A stretch of 64,000 bases of DNA from Melanocharis versteri (taxonomy: Eukaryota > Chordata > Aves > Passeriformes > Melanocharitidae). Location: positions 1 through 64,000 of the forward strand of contig VZTG01001095.1 of the NCBI GenBank assembly GCA_013397845.1. Reading direction: 5' to 3'. The position numbers were made by a program, and so were the translations under genes. Under the pieces are notes generated by a model. That model did no database searches. It worked only from the letters and a program-made list of their open reading frames with translations, and had not been told where the DNA came from. Positions 43,401 to 55,400 of this stretch are shown piece after piece (the first letter of the stretch is position 1; each line of letters opens with the position of its first letter).

Positions 43401-46400
43401 GGAATTCATAATCTTGAGGTGCTTGGAAATAATCATGTAAACTTAGGTCCATCCTCAACTGACTGAAAATTACTTTCTTAGTATTGCTATAAATTGACTT
43501 AAATTCTTTTCGCTGTCGTGAAACTGGGAATAAGTCCATCTTTTAGCTTGTGTTATGTACACACTTAAAAGCCACCCTATTGAGAAACACTGAGATACAC
43601 TGCGAAAGGGAAAGAGCAGATGTGGTGTTACGTTATGTTCTTAGTCCATGGCAAACAGAACTGAGCAGCACAGCTATTCTCACTGACTTTGTAACTCACA
43701 GAACACCAAATCAGGATGCTTATCTGGGTATTCTGGTATATTATATTGAAGGACAGTATTGTATATCTAAAACTGGCAGAAAAAATTGATCACGTTCCGG
43801 ATGTGTTCTCTGGTAAGGAAATATTTGAGAAATGCCAATATATTGGCTACAAATGAGATAGATATGAACAGCAAACTTCGAAACACCTTACTATAATAAA
43901 CTGAAAAATAAAATTGTGTAGAAGTAATACAAAAATTGTATACACCAATTTTCCAATATGTAGAATTAGTATGTTATCAGTCTTATAATTTCAAACTTCA
44001 TTTAAGCCTTGTTTTAAGTTGTCCCACACTAGTTCTAGGAGAACAAAGGAATGCAAAATTTCTTGACATCACTAGAATTCTGCTTCTACAGTCAGATATC
44101 TGAGGACAGACTGACAGTTTACAGGTTCCCCTAAGGCTAATTTGTCATATCATTTTACACTGCTCTGAAATCTGTTCTATCTCATTTGAGAATTTTGCAC
44201 ATCCATTGCAAGCAAATAAATATTTGACAGAAAAATAATTACTTTAGTATCAAAACAGAACACACAATTTAGACAAAGATTATTTCAATGCAACATTATG
44301 TAATACAACAAATTTTCACTGAAGACTGTAGAATACTTAATGATGCAGAACCCTGATACACTGTAATCCAAGCACCAAGAAGAAACCTGAAGAACCTACA
44401 ATTCGTCACAATTAAAGACCCTCCAGTAGTCAGCTACTGACCCATGTAAAGCTCAGCCAGCTGTACCAAAATCTTTGTTACTCCTATCTGGTATGAAACA
44501 CTAACACAAATACAAATTGAGTTCTGAAGATTCAAAGTATTATTAGGTTAATTTCACTATTTTGCCTTATTTTTTTAATATGTTAGCATTTTATATTTTT
44601 CTTTAGATTTCTGCTTTTCTCGAAGAGAAGAGCACCTTATCCATTCTCCTCTTGATCCTTATTTCAAGCTATTGCAGTGTGTTTTCATCTAATTCAGTCA
44701 TAGCCATGCAACTGTTCCATGTTCTGCTTTACTTAAATGCTGCCCTTGTCCTCAATATGGTGATTGTGTGGACTGAATATAGGCAGGTAACACCAAGACA
44801 TCCATGATCCGCAGCTGAAGTGTGAAGAAAATATTTATTCCATTACTTAACTCGCAAAACAGAGACACCGACATATTGTTAAGTTTACTCTATGTTAGCA
44901 GGGCAAAAAGTGCCCAGGCCTGAGCTCTGTGTTACATATCAAAAGCCCTGGACCATGCACAAATCCTTTACCAGGCTGTGTTTCACCAAGCCTCTTAACT
45001 TCTTTTCCCCCTTACAAAGAGGCCCAAGCCTATGGGAAAGGCTTTTAAGTCTTTAACAACATCCTATAATATTCTATGAGAAAATTCCATTTCTTTTCAG
45101 TTGACAGCCAACAATCCAGAGCAAACACAAATACCTGAATTTTCTCACACTGAATATTTTCTAATATCTCCCATCTGCAGCATTGCTCTTTAAGTGAAAA
45201 CAATTCTAAAACAAACTTATTTTTCTCTTTTCTCATCAATCTTCAGTTTTTCAACTCTTTCCTCCCCACAGGGATAAATAATATGCACAGCTTAAAAAAA
45301 TACTGAGTTGCTTAACATAAACTGTTCAATAATGTAATAAATAGAAAAGATAACACTATTTGGATTTATGTTTAATAATGTTTGCTTTCATAACAAAAAA
45401 CGTGATGAAAATTAAATAAAAACACTGAAATCATATGAAGATCTTAGCTCATTCCCTTTTTTTATCAAAGTGAACTAATTTGGCTGTTTTTTCTTGCTAT
45501 AATGCAATGCACTATTTTCCACAAGCTGAAGGAATTGGAGTCAGTTATAGCACTATATATGTACTATATATAGCAGAGTATTTCAGATCCAGATAAAAGC
45601 TTTCAGCTTCAGCATGCTATGACTAATATTTAACCAGTGGAAAGTACACAAGGTCTTCGTAACCTTGGGGAATGAGATGGTTTTTATTAATTCCCTGGGC
45701 CAATTAACAGCTGTTCTTAGACTGCTAGACTGCAGCTGGCTTGTCAGGCAGATCAGAACTGCTAATGTAGAGTAATAAAGGATGGAAACTGGGCACACTA
45801 GGATTAACACAAACTCTAGCTAAACAAAACCCAAAAGCCTGTGGTGTCCTTTCATTATGGGAAAAAAACCAGACCATGATCTTTTGAGACAGACTTTTTC
45901 TTCCAACAGAAAATTCACGGCACATATTCCTGGATGGCAAATTTCTGTTAGTTTTCTCTACACATCAGCTTACACATTAGAAAAATTTGAGACTGCAAAA
46001 CACTGAGATTCCAGCAAAGGCTAACAAGAGCAGTCACCATTTGTATTGTTACTGTCCTATGCAGAACTGTAGCAAACCCTAAGTAAAACATGCAACATGC
46101 TCTCTTAAAACACTAGTAGACACTAGATATCGAACTATTATTGGTCTCAAAAGTCATGACTGAGTGATGACATCAAAATTGTCACAGTCCTAAAATGAGC
46201 TACCATTAAAAAAATATAAAGAGAAACTTCAGAAAAATTGAAGATTTTTTCCCTATTATTTTCTAGATGATTTAAAATTAATTTTAAGTCAGTGATAGAT
46301 AATATTTGCTTAAGATTAGTAATTGGTGGGAGTTATATACTGTTCTGGAATATGGTATAAATGAATGAGAAATGCTAAAAGAAGCTTAGAAATGCAATAC

Positions 46401-49400
46401 CAATACAAGCAAGGCATAACCCTCAGAAAAAGGAAGGGAAAGAACTGACGGTAAAATATAAGATGGTTCTGGAAATGGTCTATTCATCTTTACCATAGAT
46501 TTCATTTAAGTGCTATGTTTTCAAGAGTTAAAAATCCAAAGAAATGCGTGCTAAGTATGTGGTTATTCTCTGTTTGCTGGCATTCTCTGAACAGTGATAC
46601 AATCACTGAATCATTATCAACAGAAAGCACAGAGATGGAAGCTCATGTTAAACAAACTTAGTGTGGTCAACACACAGAACCCACCTTCACGACCAATAAC
46701 AGATCTTCCAGCTGTCTGGAAGCTAATGATTCCTGCCACATTGTCATTTGCCAGGATAACCACTGTGACAGTGTCGAAACTGGGCAGAATCCTACTCCCT
46801 CCTTCGGTATGCACAAGGCTGATTATGATGCTTTCATTATCCTCTGGCTCTGGATCATCTACAATGGTTAGTGTGACCATCTTTTTTGTTTCACCTACAA
46901 GTAGAAGAACATATACATACTTACGTGTTCACAAGAAAATCACCTTTAGAAAGACGTAATCTTCTACTCTAGTAGTAAATACTTAAGTAATATAAAAAAA
47001 GGACATGAAGAATCTTTACTCATTTACCTGTCTAGAAGTTATTGAATGCCATTATGAAAATTTATTCAATTACTAATGAAAACTTGTATTAGGCAATGTA
47101 ATTCACAAATAATTAAATATACTCTGTAGAAATTAACAATGTCGGCAGAATTTCTGAATGCCTATAATTCTTATTTGCTTTACAAGTTCTCTGGATTTCA
47201 AATTATAATTAGAAAAGGGGAATATAATTCTTGTAAAAAGAATTACCAAGTGAGTACATTTTCTGATGAACCGTATACAGACGCATGTACACGAAATTTG
47301 ACTATATATTTACTAGACCAGGAAAGTGAGCTGTCATTGTATTAGTTACCTGTCTTCTGCAATATCAAAGAATGACAATGTAAGCAGCAAACACAATCAA
47401 TTACCATTCTCTATAATACTTTACAATTTGCAACACAATCCTATTGGTCATTGCATGTACATAACTGATACTCATCATTTTATCAGTTTACCAGATACAT
47501 AAATTTTTTGTTATATTGCCTTTCAAAGTATTTTGAAAATAGATTTAGTAAACTTATAAACACTAATATAATTACGTGTCAGCTTCTGAATCACTGCTGG
47601 CAACCCTTCATTTGAGTTCAGATGATTTAGCAAGCTAAATGAACACTAGAATCTTTACTACCCTCCCATAAATTGTTTTCAAAACAACTGTTCAATCATG
47701 TCAGACTTTGAAAATATAAAATACATCCATCACGTTGCACAGTGTTTAAGTAATGCCTGCCACAGACTCTTCTTCTTTGCAATTTTTTAAATATGCTGTT
47801 ATGTTACATAATCAATACAATCTCAGAATCTAAAAAGATATATCATTAAAAATTAGTACTGTACTGACTGAATATTAACAAAAGATCACTTAGGCCTGAT
47901 TCTCATTTTCATTATCTTTGATACAAGAACTATTTCAGCAATATTATTCCTTATTTTAGTAGAAATGTTATCTATAACACACACTGCAATATTTCTTAAA
48001 AAATACTTCAATATTTATACTTTTCATCCTTTTTTTTTTTTTAAGTCTCTGTCTATGTGTTTGTTTTGTGTGTTCTTTAGTTTTAAACAAGAGAAGCTAG
48101 TGCAAAACCTTGCCTCACCTTCAGCAAACACCAGAATCTCACCAACACCCACAAAATCCAAGTCTGCGGTAGCAGTTCCACCAACAACACGCCATTCCAC
48201 TGCCACCTGTCCCAGGCTGCCTTCTGTCCTGTGTATCATTAGCTGCACGTTGGCCTGAGGGCGTTCTTCTACTTCAACATACAGACCTTTCTCTGTTGCA
48301 TTGGGACTCACACTGTAGATCTTAAATACTCCAAAGGCATCACCATTCATCATTATGATAACTGTGGAAGTATTTGGCTGTCCGATAGTTGGTTGATTTT
48401 TTAAGCTGGCTGAGATGTTCATTAGTTCAACTTTCAACAGGGATATAGTGAACTTTTCATCCAGTTCTGGCAGACTGTCAGGGAGTATGGTAACTGTGAG
48501 ATTTGCAAACTCTTTCCCTTCCTGCATGATGGCCCACTGTCTTGTGACAGATTCATAATCACTACCGGCAATGGCTTGTGTGCTAAACAGAATGGATGTA
48601 CTGCTTATGTTTTTCTTGTAGGTCCATAATCCTGAAGTGTTGGTTAATGGGCTGATCTCTGTTGTCAGCCAAAGGCAGAGAGGAATCTCAGAGGCACTGG
48701 AAAATGTAAAGGCTGAACATGCTTGTTCTTTTAGGCACTGAGTTGCACAGGCATAGAGTGGGTCACTTGCTGCTGACACGTTCACTATGGTCTTGGATGG
48801 CTGGTCAGGAATTCCTTGCATAGGAGTCTCAAAATAGGTCAGTATATCTTCACCTTGCTCAATGGCAAGAGCTACGATGTCAGTCTCAGAAGTGCTGTAA
48901 AATATTTGTAGCTGACCAAACCTTCCCCCACTAAAAGACATTAAAATAAAAATGTTATGTTAGTTGGTGAAGCATGTCTAATATTATGTGTGTTACTGGG
49001 TTAAGAATAAAAACTAACAAAAATAACTAACCCCTTCTGAATTGCTGAGAAGTTACAAATAGCCAATTAAAGTGACTTCCCTTGAAGCTAGTACCAGAAT
49101 AACTGAGTAGTTGGGTTTTTCAGAGAGCAAGTTTGATTGTTTATAGCTTGGGTAGCAGTCCGTTAAGTGTGCATGTTTGCAAACATTTGTTTCTAGGAAT
49201 TAACTTAGTCTTCCTAGGACTGCCAAGGAAGAAAAAGCCTGTGCTGTCTAGCATTCTCGTCATTCCTCCAAGGAGTCCTCAGGGTACCATATTTCACGTG
49301 CAAAACCTGTTCTCCTTTTTGTTTTGTCTTCCATCACACAACATTCGATACACTTTTTCCTCCAGTTCACATCACAGGAACAGGCTGGTTTGCAGCTTTA

Positions 49401-52400
49401 AATGGCTTGACAATTTAACAGGCAAAATAAAACTTCAAGTATACTTTTTACACTGGGTTTACACTATAAATATTTTTTATTATGCACATTTCTAACAAGC
49501 AGACATCTAGTTCAAAATCAATGTACATGAAAAAAAAAAGAGAGCTGGCAGATCAAGAAACTGATGCAAATACCTATACAAGGGCATGACATTTAAAATT
49601 ATAGCCAAAAGAAAACCCCAACAAAAAACAAACCAAACCAAACCAAACCAACAACAACAACAACAACAAAAAAAAAGAGATTCAAAATCAGCCAATATTA
49701 TACAAACCTTCTCCTGACTGATATATCTGCAAGTAAATTTCTTTCTAGTGGCTCCTGAATTCGATATGAGGATTGATGAAAGAAAACTGTGCCATAAGGA
49801 TTATCATTGGCAGGTATAACAATATTTGCCATGCCATCTAACCCGATAGCACCACCGTTGGAGGCCTGAGTTAATTCTACATGGACAATCTCAAAAAGAA
49901 AAAAAAGAAAAACAAATATTGCAGCTAAACCATTTTTGCCATTTCTAAAAATAATCACAAGCAAAATAAAATCTGAACTTCTTGCAGCTTCCTGCCATAA
50001 CATTTCCTGTTTTGATCTGCACACATTTCTTACACAAGTTAAAACTCTAATACTATTCAAGAGAGACATAACTGCTCCACTTACTTCTTCTACTTCTGGA
50101 ACATCATCAGCCAGGATCTCCAACGGCAACATCTGAATGGCTTCCCCAGGGGCAAAAGTAATATCACCCATGGCAACTTTCAAGTCATCATCAGCAGGCT
50201 GTCCATTAATGGTAGCAGCCCACTGAACAGTAATGTTACCCAGTGTCCCAGCATTGCGGATTATTGGCAGATTTATGGTTACTGATCCAAATTCAGGCTC
50301 CTCCACAGTGAATTCGGTATTCTGAAAAACTGACATATACCACAGGGAGACGAAGTGCATTAACAATACAATTGAAAGTAAATATATCAGTTCCTGAAGT
50401 ACAGAGTTTTATTTCACTTGCACTTACTTGCACAGGTAAACCCCTTTTAATCACGTTTAAACATAAAAGCAAACTTTCAATACTCATCTTTTCATCTGCA
50501 GAGAAAATTAACACAAAAATTAAGCCCTCATCCAAAAAGTGTATTCCAATACACCCATTGTTTGAGGCTAACCATGAACTGTTTCTAAGGTCTCAGAGTA
50601 TAATTTCATAGGTATTCCCAGCAAAGAAACTCTTTACCAGATTTCATGTCACTCATTGAAGAAATAAATCAAAACTATTTAACATGGAATACGTTAAGTA
50701 GAAATCACAGAATCACAGAATGGGTCAGGTTGGAAGGGACCACTGTAGATCATTGGCTTTAAGCTCCCTGCTCAAACAGGGTCATCCAAGAGCACATGGC
50801 ACAGGAGTGCGTCCAGACAGTTCTTGGATATTTCCACTGAAGGAGACTTCACAACCTCTCTGGTCAACCTGTTCCAGTGCACCATCACCTGCACAGTAAA
50901 GAAGTTCTTCCTCATGTTCAGGTGAACTTCCTGGGCATCAGTTTCTGCCTGTTGCTTCTTGTTCTACTACTTGGTGCCACTGATCAGAGCCTCCAAGAGG
51001 CTCAATCCTTTTGTTATATTAAAGTCCCATCACTCTTTTATTATATATTTTAATTCAGTTTATCTTATATTTTCCTTTACTCTCTACACCCACACTTCTG
51101 CTTCTGAATGCACTTTTTCAGTTGCCAAGTAGCAGCTCCCCTATAAAACCCCAGAAAAAACGTTAACAGAAGAAAGAAAATATGTACTCCCTTACCAAAG
51201 GATCCAAATGGGTCATCAGAAGCCTCAATAGTTATGATTGCCCTCGTCAAAGATCCAAGCAAGGCTCCTCCTGTTGTTTGGTTCAGCAGCTGAACATAAA
51301 ATGTCTCCTCAACTTCAGGATTGATATCATTAATTACATAAATTGGCACAGCTTTACTTGTTTCCCCTTCTAGTAAAACAACATCTGATGAAGCTACACT
51401 GTAGTCCTCACCTAGATTTGTAGATGAAAAAATCCGAAACAATAAAACCCAGATAATGTCAATGCTTTATGGTTCAGTGTGGTGAACATTATCAGTAATA
51501 CCTATCTTCTCCTCACTTATGCATGTGTTTTTACAGGGTCTTTTCCTTTATCTTTAGACCCCGAAAGTTTTTGTTTTGTTTGGCTTGGTTTGGTTTGGTT
51601 TTTTATTTGGTTTTGTTTTGTTTTTTTTTTACTTCCTATTGCCTTTTAGATGTCTGGATGGATCAAAATAAAACTTGGTTTGACCAAAACAGATTTTGCA
51701 CTGTTAGACCAAGAGGTGGTTACAAAAGGTCCGTTATTGTCTGCTGTTTACAAGGTCACACTACCAAGATGTTTCTGTCTTTGATTTACAATTGCTGTCC
51801 AGATTTCCAAGAGACAAAAGTAAACAGAAGCACCTTGTCAAAGTAGATTTCAGGAATGGGCAGATTTTATGTGTCAACCTCAGTTTAGGCAAACTTGTCT
51901 CAACTGTCTAGAGAAACATATGTGATCCACTAGATTACAGCTCTGCTTCAGAAACTAATTGAAAGCATACTCTGATATAAATCTAGCTACACATTTAATT
52001 TATAACACTCTGTTACATAAAAATGAAATTAGAAGTCCTCAGAGCATGTACCACCCACCTATTCAATCTGGACACAGCTGAAATACAGTGCATTCAATTT
52101 ATAACTGTCTAAGTGGTTTTGATCCTTCAGACTCCATAATTTTTCTCCTTTTATATGTACCTTCTCTACAGCAGGGACCAACAGGAGAAGTTTACATTCC
52201 ATTTTCAGAAGTCCTCCTTGGGTTTTGATTGATTTTTCCCTGTTTGTTTTACGGCTGAGTCCCCAGTTCTCACTTCCTCTCCAGTAAGCTCAACTAAGCA
52301 ATACATGATGGGTTTAAATAGGTACATGGGACTAAATCATTATTACATATACTACTATAGTATTTTGGGGGGCAGGGGGAGAGGGGGCGTTTAAGTGGTG

Positions 52401-55400
52401 GTCTGCAACTAAGTAAACAAACACCCCAATTCTTTCCCTCATTTCACTTTCAGATTCTCCAGTGATAATGTGTAAACTTTACCCTAGGTCTTGGATTCAT
52501 ATTTGCTAAGCATGGTCAATGCTTTACTACTTTATATTTCATACTTGTTACATAATAGAGCATTCCTTACACACTTGTTTTTTTCAACTTTAACACAGAC
52601 TGCATACTTCTGCTATTCTGCTTTCTTACCAGCTGTTGCAGTTATTGGCATAGCTTTAAATTTCACAGAAACATCTGAAAATATTCCCCCAGTTCTGGTC
52701 ACATTAATGATTGGTCCAACGTAATTTTCAGCAACTCGCACAGCTGAAGCTGAAAGCTGAAGTGTTCCAAAAGCATCATCATTGGCATTGATAATCACAT
52801 GAGCTATTGTCTCACCCACTAAGCCAAGTCGAGGAGAATTTATAACTGAAATATAAAGAAAACTTAGTGAGGGGTACCTGAAATGCTTACTATTCATGGC
52901 TGCAGAGTTTGTAGGCATACACGTGACACACTAGCTGTCTCTAGTTTTCAGGGAAATTATCTTTTATGCAATTGGAAAAAGCATAACTACAAACCACATC
53001 AAAATACAAGCGTTCGAATTTTGTTCTGGCAGAAAATCTGAACATTATTCTACTATGCTGTGGAGCATACAAGCCATAATTTTTTTGGAAAGATGCGGTA
53101 CTGTGAATTTATTTATTTATTTATTTATCAATAAGGCTAATAGTAAGATCAATAAAATTCAGAATAATTTCATTTTTACTCTTGATATGATGAAATATAA
53201 GTAAGATTTCAACTCCAAGTGGAATTATATTCGAAGTTACCCCTTAATCTGGGGGCAAGGGCGGCAATTAAACATGCCAAGAATCTTTGAAGCACAAATC
53301 AGGCTGTAATGACCTGAATTTATCTGAAAGAGAGATGAAGTAAAAATTGTCAACACTAAGAAAGCAGCACATCACTAATTCTACATCACTTTTTTGAATA
53401 AGACTTTTTTGTATTTTAATAAGAAAAACTAGCTTAGTTATTTCCTACCACTGAACTTTCAGAAACAATGCTAAATGAGCAAGTATTAGTGTACGAACAA
53501 ATACTGTAACATATTTGCCCTGAAAGATCTTGGATAAAACAATGCGAAAGGGATAAAGAAATACTCATACATTTCCAATAAAATACTGTGCCAAAGGAAA
53601 CAAATGCCAACAGGCACAAGTCAGGTAACTAAGAGATATATCTTAACTATACAGAGTTTGGCAGAGGAAAAGAATTCTTCATTTACCTTGCTGCATTTTC
53701 TTCTGTTACATAAAAATGCTAACCTTTATGGTTAAATTGTAGGTTTCACATAAGACACTTACTTGGCCGATCTTGAACTTTCTTGATCAAAAAAATACTG
53801 CTTAGCTCCACAAAAACAGATTCTGACCTCTCAGGATCATCATCATCCAAAATAGGCAAGGATATTGTGGCCTCACTTTCATTGGTTGCAAAGATCACAT
53901 GACCTGTAACAGGTATATAGTCTTTTCCCTCTATTGCTCTGACAACATCAGGTGGAAGAAAGGGCAACTTTTCCTCATCACCAATAGTTCTGTATTTCAC
54001 CATTACTGTACCAAGGAGACCACCACATCTTATAACCGTCAGAGAGATATTTTTTGTTTCTTCCTCAACTTTTATTGGTCTGTTTCGCTCAGAAAAGATG
54101 AAAACTCCATATGGATCATCATTTGCCAAAACAGTTAATGTTGCATTAGTATGATATCCAATACGACCACGGGAGACATTGATGATCAAAACTGAAAACA
54201 TCTTATCCAATTCGGGAACATCATCAGGAGAAATCTGTACTGTAATATTTGCTCTCACTTGGCCAATATCAAATGTTACATTCCCAACTGTAGAGATCAG
54301 GTCATTGGTAAGATCGCAGATTATGATCCAATGCAATGTCACCTGAGATAAGGCCCCGTGAGTTCTCACAACCTAAGCAAAACAAATAAAGATGTGCATG
54401 CTATGAGAAAGAAAAACATAGAAGTGTGAAATGCAATTAAGCAAAGACAATAATATGATGAATTAAAGATATGTCTCTGTTTTAAAAACATGTATTTTTT
54501 ATTATCGTAGCTCTGCAGAACTTGTATTATCAACATTTATTATAAGACAGTAGTCCCTTGATTCTAAATAAGTAGAAGATTTTAGGTTTTTTGATATCAT
54601 AATTATTATTTTTTGTTTCAAGCTGAGTAATACACATTAGCAAACACTGCATGACTGGAAAAAAAAAGCTCATGACAAAGTTGTTATAAACCCCATAGAC
54701 CAATGACAAAAGCATCAGAGAACACCAGTAAAAACAGACAGAAGAGTAAAATGTAGCAATATGAGACTCAAAGCTTTCTAACCTGCAGCACAACATTGCT
54801 ATCTCCATCTTCGGGCTCAGTTCCATTCACCGAGAGGGACTCAGCACTGAACTCAAACACACCATGGGCATCATCAGAAGCCTCAATGGTCACAAGGATG
54901 TGGGATGCAATTCCCAAGCTAGCTGTTAAATGCAAGTTCCAAAAAGGGTTATTTTTATCTCTCATGTTTTCATACATGAAAGAAAACAGCTAAAGAAATA
55001 TGCTACAAAAATACAAAAGAAAGTATGACTGAAGTATCTGTGCTGTTTGGCTTTGTTTTTTCTTTTATAAATGAATGGTAACTCTCTGTATAGAAAACAA
55101 ACTGACTATCAGTAAGGCAGTCCTCTCAGTCCTTCTATGGAACTATGCAATAAAAAGAATATTATTTTAAGGGAAGAACAAAAAAAAAATTACAGGTTTA
55201 ATTAATGAAAATGGAGAAGCATTTAGGACAGTGAAGAGTTATATGGTAAACAACAGTATAATCAGAAAGACAAGATGAATGCAGATCTCATCCTAACATA
55301 AGCTGGAATGAAAGACAAAAAAATAACCAAAAAACCCCCCAAGTCAAGTTAATCCTACTTCTAAAGATACTGTCTTGGGTGACATAACTTGCTGCTCAGA

